The notes: generated by a model not told the origin, from the letters alone. A stretch of 64,000 nucleotides of DNA from Protopterus annectens (GCF_019279795.1 NC_056737.1:44110946-44174945); one strand, 5' to 3'. Positions 10,461 through 22,010 are shown, counted from the stretch's first letter. Translations and numbers: made by a program.

Positions 10461-12480
10461 ATTGGGAAAAAACAAGCAGGTGGAGTGGTCATTTATCTAT
10501 CATTACTGAAACTTCACAGATGTGCCACAACTACAATTGATATTACCTATGAAGAGATATCGAGATCGAAATTTCAGCTAAACACAAATATATTTATTGT
10601 AGTTGCCTATAACCCTGCAGCCCAAACAATTTCAATTCTATTGAAAATATAGTAAACTGTGTATCTTCTAACATCAAGCAAGAGACAATTCTTCTTGAAG
10701 ACTTAAACCTAGACTGTTCCCCAAATAATGAAAATTCCTCCTCACACAGTATCATTCTGTTTCACTTCACACAACTAGTCAAAGAAACCATTAAAACAGT
10801 CAGAAGAACCAAAAAAGCATTCTTGACTTCAAACTAACTAGCCCAGAAAAATCAAATAATGGGTATTCTGCAAAACACATTTTGTGATCAACTTCATCTC
10901 CCAATTCGCCACTAGAGATTTCCATAAGCCCCTCAAAACACAATATCTCAACTCACTGAGGAACCTAACTTCAACAAAACACTCAAACAGTGCAATTGGA
11001 ACCCTCTTAAATACCTCCCACTAGATCAGGCCATCTGCTACTTAAATAAAACCTTCCTAACCACACTCAACCAGCAAGTCCCACTCAGGCACAATAGAGT
11101 AAAAGTAAATGCTAATGCGTCAAACAAAGCTACTTATGAAAGCTAAGGACATAGCCTGGAAACAACTGCTGACAGATAGAAGTCAAAAAACTTTGCACTG
11201 AACCCACTCATCATGGATTACATCCACAACACAGCACTGAAGCAACTCTACTTCACTTCTTAGGTACTGTCAGCCAAAGAAGAAACTCCATCCACATCAT
11301 CTCAACTTTTTTCCTAGACCAGTCTAAAGTCTTTGATATGGTTTTCCCATCAGCTCCTACTCCAGAGGCTCCTTCTCTAAGGCTCTTCATCCTTTGTCAT
11401 TACCTGGTTCTCCAGCTAACTCAGCAATTGCACGGAATCTATCTAATAGCAAGCCTCCCATTCCAACTTCCTCCATGTCAAAGGTGTCCCCCAAAGCTCT
11501 ATACTTGGGCCATTTCTTTTCAACATCTTCATTAATGGCATACATAAAAATCTAAAACTGCATCCAGCATTCAATATGCTGAAGATTCTACTGCAGTCTG
11601 CTATGAACACAATCTAACCACCCCATAAATCCACCACCCAGAAAACCTTCACCACTGTTGAAAACTGGCTCCAAAAATCCCAACTATGCTTGAACCCAAA
11701 GAAAACTAAACTATTCCTGCTTCTTCCCAGAAATATGATTCCAAATAACAGCTTCAACTCTATCACCCCTAATAACTTAAATTGAGATAACCACTCAGAC
11801 TAAAGTACTAAGTACAATGGACTGACAGCAAACTAAATTTTAATCTTCAAAGACACAGTAGCCAAAAAAAGATGCATCAAGCTGGGATTTCTATGCAAAG
11901 TCAAACACTTCCTTAACAGTAACATCAGGAAAATATCACCTACCATCTCCTCCTCCCCAGCCTGCTATATGCCTCAACAATATTTAAGCTTAACTCTTCT
12001 AACCAGGCCAAACTTGAACAGTCTTACAACAAAAGTAATAAAATTTGCACATTACCATCACCGCACATCCCTAGAAACACTCAAATGGCTTGAACTTTCC
12101 CCATCAGATCTCTTTTTATCCAACAAGATATATCCAAAACTCTTTTGCTTCCAAAACTTTTCCCTATCCAGATCCTAGAAATTGAAAAACGTTCTCAGGG
12201 ATTCATTACTCTCAGTAAAGTATCTCTAAACTTTTGAACAAGCTCCCAAGCACAATCAGACTCAAACTACATCAAAGTTTTTAAACCAACATTAAGACGC
12301 ACATATGAAGATATCTGAACTTTGTAAATGCACCACACTCACAGCCTGGCTTTTCTTAAGTATATCTTATCCCTTCGCTTCCTGCATCAGCTTTCTTTTA
12401 CTCTGTCATCTCTTTATACTTCCTGTTCTAACCTCATTTTAAAATACTTACTATAAACAAAAGGAATATCTAACTTTCTT
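10440..12480 (+). mobile_element. Old L2-like LINE, plus strand, heavily decayed
   Basis: Scattered frames recover the order of an L2-like ORF2: an endonuclease remnant (GVVIYLSLL near 10,480, then a GDLNLDCS-like block near 10,700), motif A (FLDQSKVFDMV at about 11,310-11,345), motif B (GVPQSSILGPFLFNIFING at about 11,480-11,540), a damaged YADD-like motif (QYAEDSTAVCYEH, about 11,572-11,612), and C-terminal blocks including the LEWLELSPSDLFL-like segment near 12,090. Nearly every block is in a different frame, so this is older than the minus-strand L2-like copy upstream. Confidence 0.65.
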
Positions 12481-13425
12481 TACTACACATAATCATAACA
12501 CTGCCACATGCAAAAATAAATGTTCTGGATGTAGTACAATGCTGATAAGATAACATTTACATTTGATAATGAAGTTATCACATCTGTATGTGTATCCTGT
12601 CAGTTATAAGAAGTATATATACTATTGTTTGTCATTTCCTTTTGGAGTCTTTTCTCCCTGGGCATCTGCTGAAAATGTGCAAGTACTCATAGATGGACTT
12701 TCCTGTTTAACAAAAGTGAATAAAATAAGTGCATTTGCTAACATCTAAAAATATAAAATAAATACAAAGGAAGAAGGACATCTCTTTCTGGTTCCTCTGT
12801 TCAAATGCAGGTTGTCAGAGAGGAAGCCTCCCACCTCTGACCCTTCATATATCTTCCTTATTAACTCTATCAGGGATGCAAATGCTTCAATTATCCTCCT
12901 CGTAAAATGTCAACTGAATCTACAAATGCTTTCTATGCATCAAGATTTCCTGGCGCTTTTTGTAATTCCTCAGTTTTAACAATGGGATCAACTTATTACT
13001 CTATCTGCAGCCATCTTGGAAGTCCCCAAATGGTACTCCAGACAGATATGGTCAAAACAGACCTAGGTAGTCATGTGGAGAATTCTCATTTGATCATCAT
13101 ATTTTCACCATAGCCAGGAAATCCTTCTGTCTTGCTCAGTTAATTTCGAAGGGAATTGGGCATTCCAAAGAAGTCTATCAGACCCACACTCAAGTGGAAA
13201 AGCCTCAACAATTTCTAACCAAGAAAATTAAAGGCCTTACTTCTTTCAACCATCCAGACAGATTAGCATGACTTACAATCAGCAGCCACCCAGATGGTCG
13301 AACGTCACATGTATCTTGCTTTCGTGCCATGAAAGATTTAATTCTGACTTATTTCTTCACAAATCCAATGATTCTACATACACTCACATTAAGGACCTAT
13401 AAATACACCAATAAATAAACAAGAC
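12481..13425. other. No recognisable gene
   Basis: I see no domain or repeat family I can name. Short open frames (for example 12,563-12,748 and 12,907-13,113) show no conserved motif. Confidence 0.4.
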
Positions 13426-13429
13426 ATGC

Positions 13430-13720
13430 TACTGGGATAGGTTCCTAACTCAACCTATTCCAAGCCTATGGAACATGTTACCACTACAGGTCAAATGTAC
13501 TAATTTGGCCACCCTTGAGGCTAGTCTTGACGGTTGGATTGACAGACACAAATTTACAACAGCGTACAGCCCTGCTGAATTTGGGAGTCAAGTACCATTA
13601 TGTGATTCAAAAGGGTGGCAAGAACTTTTCAAGTATATCTTCTTAAAGGTGTAAATGGCTAAGTATCTTATAGCCCCATGATTGCACATCTAGTATTGTT
13701 CCTAGGCTCCTAACAGTGTT
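13430..13720 (+). mobile_element. CR1-like LINE 3' fragment (C-terminus of ORF2 and tail)
   Basis: One frame reads DRFLTQPIPSLWNMLPLQVK and then TLEASLDGWIDRHKFTTAY, matching the CR1-like C-terminus seen intact at about 29,940-30,050 (DRFITQRLPPLWNKIPVQVR). The tail ends in GCACATCTAGTATTGTTCCT. A fragment of the same subfamily with a similar tail lies at 50,140-50,400. 5'-truncated, as expected for LINE copies. Confidence 0.7.
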
Positions 13721-13969
13721 ATCTCCTCGCGTCAAGGCACAGGAGCAGCACAGAGGTTCAGTTCTGATACACTTGATAAGTGTAAGCAGGGTCCTAGGAG
13801 ATGAACCATTTACAGGCAGCCTGTGCCCATTAGAGACACAGGTGCCAAATAAGTTTGGGGGTAAAGGTGTAACAGGGAGGCTAATGCAATACAGTATAGC
13901 GAGTCATGCGGAACTGAATGCAGCTATTACAGCTCTACAAGTTAATGGTATGTAAATCAATATGTAACT
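13721..13969. repeat. Possible CR1-like-related repeat, weak
   Basis: The block around 13,810-13,860 (CCCATTAGAGACACAGGTGCC) resembles about 60,120-60,155 (CTCTAATAGAGACATAGGTGCC), which lies in the 3' region of a minus-strand CR1-like LINE. This suggests a minus-strand CR1-like 3' fragment. The evidence is one shared word plus weaker flanks, so confidence is low. Confidence 0.3.
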
Positions 13970-14103
13970 TGTGCATATAAAAGAGCAATTTATGTTTTGT
14001 TTGGTGGATGGTCCAAAATATAAATGCAAAAACAAAGTGAGAAGAGGGGTATTGGAACATATTGAGGACATTCAGAATGAAAATGCAGCAAGTCTTGTGG
14101 CTA
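13970..14103 (+). pseudogene. Older Penelope-like GIY-YIG domain, left part
   Basis: The frame encodes CKNKVRRGVLEHIEDIQNEN and continues AASLVA, a basic helix resembling the GIY-YIG endonuclease helix of Penelope-like elements (pattern K-x(3)-R-x(2)-EH). It stops abruptly at 14,103 where a younger Penelope-like element begins. The missing continuation, RHILEMQHTISDLKVMALL, is found on the far side of that element at about 18,763-18,820. The join across the duplicated target bases restores the frame. The GIY-YIG motifs themselves are degraded upstream. Confidence 0.65.
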
Positions 14104-14802
14104 AACCATCAAATGCTCTAGCCAATCATGTTATGTCCAATGGCCGTTCTTATTCCTTTAAGTTCTTTGTTCTACAATATATTCATAGAAACCCCAGAGG
14201 TGGTGACATTGAGAATATCACAGAGGGACATGAACAGAAGTGGATTTTGAAACTTAATGCTGAAAAGTATCCTGGTTTGAATGCTACTACTTCCTTGGTC
14301 CCCTTTTTAAAGGCTAGACATCTCAAGCATTAAGATTAGCTAAGTTCTTTCAAAATTAGTCTAATGTATTTAATTATTTGTTTTCAAGTATTCTATTTAA
14401 CTTTTTCCTGCCTAGTATTTTTCCATGTTTTATTATGATTTTATAAGTTTTTAAGTGCTTTCTCATGTATAGTATTTGATTCCTTCGTGTACAATGTTTT
14501 TAAGCAATGCTTTTTTAGTTTGAGCATGAGGATTAATTGTTTTTCACTGCTACTTAATCAGTGTGATTTTTATTGATTAATTGGCATTTTAGAATCTCTC
14601 TTTAAACCTGTGCATTTTTTACTGTGGTGTCTGATGAAGCAACTTCGGTTGTGAAAGCGCTTACCACCTTGTACTTTGCTGTGATTAAACATTTGCTGTG
14701 TGTTATCTTGGTGCATTTTTTTACTTTTTACCTTTCATTTTGATTTATTTCTGCACCAAGGTTTTACCCAACACGGTTTCTTTGGTTTTCTGTTTTTGGT
14801 TT
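14104..14802 (+). repeat. Left pseudo-LTR of the Penelope-like element
   Basis: It encodes the same C-terminal endonuclease tail as the main copy (ending in KARHLKH), then the AT-rich 3' region, the hammerhead-like motif and an inverted word pair TCTTGGTGCA ... TGCACCAAGG that can fold into a stem. Alignment with 18,056-18,748 stops at GGTTTTCTGTT on the right. Its left edge falls inside the coding sequence, as in other 5'-truncated upstream partners of tandem Penelope copies. Confidence 0.85.
14622..14668 (+). ncRNA. Hammerhead-ribozyme-like motif, left pseudo-LTR
   Basis: CTGATGA at 14,631-14,637 is followed by a stem II with a UUCG tetraloop (GCAAC-TTCG-GTTGT) and GAAA at 14,653-14,656. 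These are the conserved catalytic-core boxes of the hammerhead ribozyme. GTGGT before CTGATGA can pair with ACCAC at 14,663-14,668 as stem I. The stem III region is the palindrome AAGCGCTT, too short for a monomer hairpin, so a dimeric fold is likely. Hammerheads in Penelope pseudo-LTRs are known. The exact cleavage triplet is unclear from sequence. Confidence 0.75.
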
Positions 14803-14828
14803 TGTTCGGTGAAGGGACACACAGCTCC

Positions 14829-15844
14829 ATGGAAGATACTACAACTGAGCAGTCTGTGAGTGGGCAACATCACCGTTTCCTAAGGATTCTAGACATTCCT
14901 GTGAATCCACTGTTGAATACTGTTATACAAGCTGGTATGGATGAAACTTTTTCTAATCAACAACGTTTACCAGAATTTTTTCAGCAATATAAGAATCTAG
15001 AAAATATGATGTATAAATACAAGAGACTGCAATGGCAGAGGTTACATCTTCAAGCTTCGTTGGAAGCCAAAATTATTCCACGAGGCTTAAGAATTCTGAA
15101 TATGCCTACTTATGGTGATACATATCCAGTCCTGCTAAGTAAATGGCAAGAATTAAATTTACAATTTATTTCTCAATATATGGAACTTTTAATAGACTTT
15201 TTTCACCTATTGAAGCTGACTTAAAAGCACAGATTATTCATCTTGAAACAAAAATCACTGACAGTTTTTCTTGTGATATTACATTCAACAAAATGAGTCA
15301 GCTACAGGATAATATAGTTGCTTATGAGAAGAAACTACAGTCTATTAAGTTATCTAAACTTAATAGAGATAAAACTGACTTTGCAAGAAACAATGTCTTT
15401 TCTTGGCCGAAAGAAGTTAAAACTACATCTATTCAAAGTAATGGTCCCTTTAATGCAAATACTGCATCGCAGGGAAACACGACTGGCTCCTCTGGTCCTG
15501 TTCCCGGTTCTATGAATGATTGGGGAGTTATGGCGCCCGTATCTACAAATGCTACAGAAGTGGAACCAGGTTTGCAAATTCCTGTTACTGCTACTTCGGC
15601 AGTTCCTACTACTACAGACGATCGGGGAGTTGTGGCCAGATTCACGAATGCTATGCAAGCAGAATCAGGTATGCAACCTTCTTTTACTGCTTTTAGCAGT
15701 TTGGAGACTTCCATTACCACTGACAAGTTTATTAATGATGTGCGTCCCACTTACGCATCAGCAGTACTGCCTTCAACTTCAAATGCATCTGTAGTTAATA
15801 ATACTCAAGGGCAAGAACTAAACAAGGAAACGAGTGTTTTTTAG
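14829..15844 (+). pseudogene. Upstream ORF of the Penelope-like element, one frameshift
   Basis: Starting at the ATG of MEDTTTEQSV, one frame runs to about 15,200 and the sequence then continues in the next frame (from IKFTIYFSIY onward) to 15,844, so a single frameshift lies between about 15,150 and 15,200. The product would be ~340 residues, Gln/Lys-rich in the first half, probably helical, and Ser/Thr/Ala-rich in the second half. The second half contains two related blocks, NDWGVMAPVSTNATEVEPG and DDRGVVARFTNAMQAESG, an internal duplication. I know no named domain in it. It abuts the RT frame and probably forms its N-terminal extension or a separate accessory protein. Confidence 0.6.
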
Positions 15845-18284
15845 ACAAGACAAAGAAGGGGGACTACTCTTTGAAAACAGCCCTGCCGTACAGAGCTCGG
15901 TCGAAGAGCTTTACACACAACGGCAAGACATTCAAGAGCCAGCACATGGATGTGATAGCTCATCAATCCAAAAAGAGACGCATGTAGTCTCAGACTTAGT
16001 TATAAACATTTCTTCTTTTGTGTTAAATAGTGAACAGCTTAGTGTTCTTAATAAAGGTTTATCCTTTATTCCTGCAAGGAGGGCCGACCCAGCAGAAATG
16101 TTGAAGGACTTAAGACTACTTGGCAGAAGTCTTTCCCTGAAGTGTTTGTTTCCTACAGATACTACTGCAGGTAATAAAGGACATAATATATACAGAAAAC
16201 CTAGTACCTTTGTTCCAGCTTTACCAACAGGTATTCAACGATTCGTAGATGTATGTGAAATTGCTTTTAGAGAATTAAACAACTTAACTGATACTAGTAT
16301 GTCATTTTATAACTTGACAGTAGATGAACACAGAGCCCTGCAAGAATTACAAAATATACATTCAATAGTTATTAAGCAGGCAGATAAAGGAGGCGGTATA
16401 GTGTTAATGGACAAGGATTTATACATCACACAAATGGAGAAACTTTTACTTGATACGCATACATATCAATGCATTTCCAAGCCTACTGTTAACGCTATTG
16501 TAGATAAAGTTTCTTTTTTAATTTTTGATTTACTAATCACGAATTTAATAGATGATTCACTTTTTAAGTATTTTAATGTGTATAAACCACTTGTTCCCAG
16601 GGTATATGGCCTACCAAAAATACAAAAAAAATTGTTATCTCCACCCATGCGTCCTATTGTTTCAGGCACTGGGTGGTGTACTGAACCTCTCTCTATTTAC
16701 GTAGAGTGATGTTTACATGGTTTGTTGGCAAACTGCCATACAATATTGAAGGATACAAAGATGTTTTTACAAAGGCTTTATGATAGAATGGAAAGTGTTG
16801 ATGTTAATGAGAATTTTGTCCTTGTCACATTAGACATTGAATCCTTATTCACTAGTATACCTAACACCTGGGGTGTTGACAGCGTTAGGGATTTTCTTTA
16901 TGTGAATAAGTGTTTCACCAACACTAAGATACAGTTGATTTGTAGTCTCTTAGAGATTATCCTAGAGAACAACATTGTTATGTTCCAGGAGCAATTCTTT
17001 TTGCAGAAAGTTGGCGTGGCCATGGGCACTGCATGTGCAAATAGCTACGCCAACTTGGCTTTGGTCAGCTGGGAAGAGCAAAATGTGTTTTCAAACAATA
17101 ATCCATTCTTTGGACAAATACTTTGGTACGTCCGCTTTGTGGATGATGTGTTTATGCTGTGGAGAGGCTCTGGTATTGATTTGGCATAGTTTGTGGAATA
17201 TTTGCATTCAACTACTGATTTTTTAAGGTTCACTTACCATAGTTCCAACACTGACATCAGTTTCCTTGATGTGCAGATTAGTAAATCTGTTTTAAATAGT
17301 CTTTGCAGTAATATTTATTTTAAACCCACTAGAAAAAATACTCTTTTGTACAAATCGAATATGCACCCTAGACACGTTCCTAGGAACGTGCTCAAGGGTC
17401 AGGTTTTTAGAACACTGCGACTGCATAGCAGAGATGAAGATGCAGTAGTTGCCCTATCTAATTTAAAAACAGAATTTTTACATAGGGGATACTAGCTTGC
17501 AGACATTGAACAGACTATCTCTAATGCCTGGAAGCTGAGAAGCACGAGATGTAAACCTTATTTTAATGCTGGTGATGCTGTTGACAATACAAGATATACT
17601 AACAAAACTAGTAATGATTTTAGAGTGGTGTTTCAGTTTTCCAGTAACATCAATCGATACTTAGATGTAGTCAAAAAGCATTGGTATTTGCTACAAGAAC
17701 TGCCTGGATTGGTAGACAAGGTCGGACATTCTCCTATTTTTAGTTTTAGAAATAATAAATCCCTTAAACAACATCTATGTCATGGTGAATTATCTAGAAC
17801 TATTATTAGATCCAATCGGCATGGTACTTTTCCATGCAGGAATTGCAGTGCTTGTCAATTTATATATAGCAAAAATAAATATGTACATCCTACTAGGAAA
17901 TTTTCTTTGTACACTAATCAATACACTGATTGCAGATCTACAGATGTGGTCTATTATTGTTTTTGAGTACAATGTCCTGCTTTTTATGTAAGAAAAACAA
18001 ATAGAATGCTTAAAGATTGTATTCTAGACCACCTAAGAGATATTAGTAATAATAAACCATCAAATGGTCTAGCCAATCATGTTATGTCCAATGGCCGTTC
18101 TCATTCCTTTAAGTTCTTTGTTCTACAATATATTCATAGAAACCCCAGAGGTGGTGACATTGAGAATATCACAGAGGGACATGAACAGAAGTGGATTTTG
18201 AAACTTAATGCTGAAAAGTATCCTGGTTTGAATGCTACTACATCCTTGTCCCCCTTTTTAAAGGCTAGACATCTCAAGCATTAA
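15834..18284 (+). pseudogene. Penelope-like RT with C-terminal GIY-YIG endonuclease, four in-frame stops
   Basis: One 817-codon frame without frameshift, interrupted only by stops at 16,707 (TGA), 17,187 (TAG), 17,493 (TAG) and 17,964 (TGA). The order is: N-terminal region; IKQADKGGGIVLMDKDLY (about residues 178-195), the block shared by Penelope RTs; PRVYGLPKIQKK (block 1-2); LVTLDIESLFTSIP (motif A); QKVGVAMGTACANSYANL (motif B); YVRFVDDVFMLW (motif C with both Asp); LDVQI and the thumb; then a CxxC-containing linker (PCRNCSACQ), FYVRKTNRMLKDCILDHLR (GIY-YIG remnant; the usual GK-T is RKT) and the C-terminal tail. The enzyme copies RNA at a nick made by its endonuclease. Dead in this copy but very readable. 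Confidence 0.88.
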
Positions 18285-18748
18285 GATTAGCTAAGTTATT
18301 TCAAAATTAGTCTAATGTATTTAACTATTAGTTTTCAAGTATTCTATTTAACTTTTTCCTGCCTAGTATTTTTCCTTGTTTTATTATGATTTTATAAGTT
18401 TTTTAACTGCTTTCTCATGTATAGTATTTGATTCCTTCTTGTACAATGTTTTTAAGCAATGCTTTTTTTAGTTTGAGCATGAGGCTTAATTGTTTTTCAC
18501 TGCTACTTAATCATTGTGTGATTTTTATTGATTAATTGGCATTTTAGAATCTCTATTTAAACCTGTGCATTTTTTACTGTGGTGTCTGATGAAGCAACTT
18601 CGGTTGTGAAAGCGCTTACCACTTTGTACTTTGCTGTGATTAAACATTTGCTGTGTGTTATCTTGGTGCATTTTTTACTTTTTGCCTTTCATCTGGATTT
18701 ATTTCTGCACCAAGGTTTTACCCAACACGGTTTCTTTGGTTTTCTGTT
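18056..18748 (+). repeat. Right pseudo-LTR of the Penelope-like element
   Basis: Nearly identical to 14,104-14,802. It starts within the endonuclease coding sequence and ends at GGTTTTCTGTT, directly before the right copy of the 15-bp target duplication. Small differences (single substitutions and T-tract lengths) separate the two repeats. Confidence 0.85.
18577..18623 (+). ncRNA. Hammerhead-ribozyme-like motif, right pseudo-LTR
   Basis: Same architecture as the left copy: CTGATGA at 18,586-18,592, UUCG-capped stem II, GAAA, palindromic AAGCGCTT and a GTGGT/ACCAC stem I. All core bases are conserved between the two copies, although neighbouring DNA carries substitutions. Confidence 0.75.
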
Positions 18749-18990
18749 CAGGTCTTGTGGCTAGGCATATTTTGGAAATGCAACATACTATATCAGATCT
18801 AAAAGTTATGGCCTTGTTGCCACATCCATTCAATATTAAAATGAACACCAATGGTCATATTACAAAAAAAAAAAAATGATTTGACTAAGATACCGGGCAA
18901 TGTCCTTCTCGGTTAAACGTAGACATTAATTGGCAAGTGAGTTATGAGACACATCAGGAGCTTTTTCTCTTTAATTTGAAATGGAATTAT
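18749..18990 (+). pseudogene. Older Penelope-like GIY-YIG domain, right part
   Basis: Continues the frame broken at 14,103: after the duplicated target bases it reads ARHILEMQHTISDLKVMALL, then further residues and an A-tract near 18,865-18,877 that shifts the frame (a segment like CPSRLNVDINWQVSYETHQ follows). The H-x(3)-E-x-H pattern and hydrophobic LKVMAL strand fit the C-terminal half of Penelope-type GIY-YIG domains. Confidence 0.6.
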
Positions 18991-21900
18991 TAAAGAATTA
19001 GCTGATGGCAGTGTAAAAATGCTTTAGTTCTGTGTTTCCCTAGAAAATACAGGACAGGAGTCAGACTGTTTAAAATTTGAATACAATATAAGTTTTCCCA
19101 AACAAAGGTGCAACTCTGATGTGGATGCAGACTCTTTCAGTTCAGCATGCTAGAGCCATACGCAGAAGCAGTTCAAGACAAGACACTTTCACATTCATGT
19201 GGCCTAAGGGTTGGCAAGAATAGAACCACAAAAGTAGCAAGGCAGAAAAACAACCAATAAATCAAAACAAGTTCTGCCTACAAATACACAGGGAGAAAAT
19301 GCTACTACAAAACCTCGGCAGGCACAGGCATGTTTAAAGCAGGTATGAGTCATGACAATGCAGTAAGATGCACAGTGATTAGCACACAGAAATGGTTAGT
19401 AAGAAAAATGTCAAAGGCTTAGACAAGAGAATTACCCTAGGAAGAGGACTGAAGGATGTACCAACCGGCCAAAATCTCCTTATCTAATACCTTATGGCCT
19501 TATGAGGGGTTGATAATGTTTAGGAGATCTTTTGTAAAAGCTATGTGTGTGGGGCATTCACAACCTTAGATGTCATAGAACCAAGAAAGATGTCATGGCA
19601 ACCCACAGTCTTTGCAGTATGCTGGCATCAGAGTAACACACGATAGGGAAGGTAGCTGCGCAAAGGGGCAATCAGCATGGTGTCAACCCTCAGCAAGTTA
19701 GCACAAGGACAGTGTCCTAGGGCTGGCATTATTAAATAACACAAGGCATAAACAAGGTACATTTCTCTGCCACCATTAGGTCATTCAAAAAATATAATTT
19801 CAGGATAGCTGTGTGCAAGGCAGTAGAGTACATGTTTGTAGATGTTGTGAGCCATATGGGTAGCACAAAGACTTTTTAGCCAGTGAATATATTAAAGGGA
19901 TAAGAAAGACAAGTCCTCTGAGAATAGGGCAAATGGTGAACTGACCAAAACTCTGTTTAACACCTTATGGCCAGTGAACACACACACTTGGGTCTGGTGC
20001 AGCATCACTTGCACTATGAAGGGACACTGGCACACAACTTTAAAAAATGGGGCATTGGGAATATACAGCTTCTAAGGTACAGTTATGTGGCCAGCTGCTT
20101 TAACAGTTTTTTTCCTGTTTGTACTTGGCTACTGCCAGCAATGAACATCTGAAAGGAAGGTAGCTCTTTCTTAACTTAAAATGCTGAAACAATGGCTTCA
20201 GCGAAGAAGAATGGATGTTTCAAGAATAAATACAGAAACATTTGATGGAAAGAAATTTTTCACACGAAATTACCAACTCAGGACAGAGCTGGAATGGAAT
20301 AGAAAGTAAAGGGTACCCCAGAATCAATCGTACTGTATTAGGGGTTCTGTCAGGTATATGTGATGGAAAGTAGTATGACCCAGAGACAGAGGCAGGCACA
20401 GCAAAAAAGCATTGGGTATGTCTGGCAAGTCTGAGAAATTTAAATTTGAGGTGAAATAATTCCCTTTCTAGTGGGCAGCAGAAGGGTTTAGAAGTAGATT
20501 TAATATATTCATGGTAAAAAGAATGGCTGACTGCATTGGCCATATAAAGTTTATCCACATTAACATAAATTATTACAGTACCCAAAATCTTCTGTCTTTT
20601 GCACATCTAAACTGGCTTGAATATTTTAAGTGGTTTGAGCTAGCTAAGTAAAAAGAGTGCTATAACTATACAACTACATTAGGGTGTGATTTATGCCTTC
20701 TATATGATCCTACGACTGAAATACCACAAAAGGGAAAGATGGTTAATAAATGAAAATGCGCCAGTTATGGTAGACAACAAAGACTGATGACCGATGCCTT
20801 CTCCCAAGTTAACATGGTCCAACCAGCATGTCATAGCCAAGAAACCTTTGCCTAAGAGGAGCAAAGAGACAGGAGTGGGGAGTTACGGCATGATAAAGAT
20901 TAAGTCAGATATCAACAGGTGAATATGAATAGGGAAAGAAGTAGTAGTTCAAGAACCAGTCAGAAAACACAAGCGAGCACAGTGCTTCAGCCTTTTCTAA
21001 CAGTCTGGTGCAAGACAGTCACTTTTCCCCACTCCATCCCAATAAAAGCAGACATTTAAAAGTATTGCTTGAATGTTGACTGTCCTGTTAAGGCACAGAA
21101 TGAAGTATGAACAGACTACAGAAAGTAGGGCTAATAGGATGATGCTTACTAAAATGTATTAATTAATTAATTAAATTAAACTTAAATCACAACAGCACCC
21201 CTAGGTTTTACTCAGAATCTATAACTATACATTCCCCACACAATATTTTCTTAAAGTCCATTTCAACACACTCGTGGCTTAGAAAAAGAAAAAATAAATA
21301 ATCAGCAGACCTTGTGAAGTAATAAGCACACAAACAACTAAAACTTGTGCAAAAAAATGCTATTACTTTAATATTACCGATAACATATGAGGCAAGGCAG
21401 TACTGTATATAAGCACTTATTGCCCAAGCTTTACTGCAGTAACATACAACCACTTCATGTGTCAAACGTATCCAGGTATCTTACACTGCATATCTCACCG
21501 TCAGCACTGCACTCAATTCCTCTGCATTTACCAATCAACATTTTTGGATAGGTTTTATTATCTCATATATAAGGTCAGGTAGAGTGTGCAATGTGGGTTA
21601 CTGCTCAATAACCAAAGTGCCCAATGTGGTAACCATTTGAAATGTCAGGACGCAGTACAGCAAGTGCCAAAACACAGAGACTGAATGGCCAAATCAGACT
21701 TGCATATACTAAGCCCAAGATGCCATTTCTCAGAATATTCCCTATTCTCCAAGGCATGGTGATCTTGGAGTTGCTATATATAAGTCTGGAGGCTTATAAC
21801 TTTTAAGGAAAAGAGCAATTTTTAAGATTTGCACTTCTCCCGTGTTTTTTTTTTGTCTATTTTTATTTTGTTTATTTATTTATTTTTGCTTTTTGGCACT

Positions 21901-22010
21901 CGGCATTTCAAGTGCCAATATTTCAACAGGGAGCCAGAAAATGCATGAGGTAGTAGTTACCTTTACAATATATGTTGTTACGGTTATAGTTCATAAGAGC
22001 GAACACTCAG
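18991..22010. other. Unassigned; two related segments inside
   Basis: No gene recognised. Segments near 19,420-19,510 and 19,895-19,985 are related (both end in ACCTTATGGCC after a CCAAAAYYTC-like run), which points to a diverged tandem repeat or two copies of an unnamed element. A minus-strand open frame at 20,220-20,606 (128 codons) has no motif I know. ATTAATTAATTAAATTAA near 21,157 is simple sequence. Confidence 0.4.

Larger units (their letters stand above)
14104..18748 (+). mobile_element. Penelope-like element with pseudo-LTRs, inserted in an older one
   Basis: A 4.6-kb unit bounded by direct terminal repeats: 14,104-14,802 and about 18,056-18,748 are nearly identical over ~690 bp, including the last ~75 codons of the endonuclease frame, the 3' region and a hammerhead-like motif. 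This partial-copy-plus-full-copy layout is the pseudo-LTR structure known for Penelope-like elements. It is flanked by a 15-bp direct repeat with one mismatch, CA(A/G)GTCTTGTGGCTA, at 14,089-14,103 and 18,749-18,763. Inside are an upstream frame and a single RT-GIY-YIG frame. The low divergence between the two terminal repeats suggests it is among the younger insertions here. Confidence 0.88.

Noticed and set aside
14104..18748. An LTR retrotransposon or retrovirus
   Set aside because: The direct terminal repeats start inside coding sequence and the RT is Penelope-type with GIY-YIG; there is no primer-binding site, protease or integrase.
20220..20606. A 128-codon minus-strand frame as a host exon
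   Set aside because: No motif, no clear splice context, and composition typical of chance frames in AT-rich repeats.
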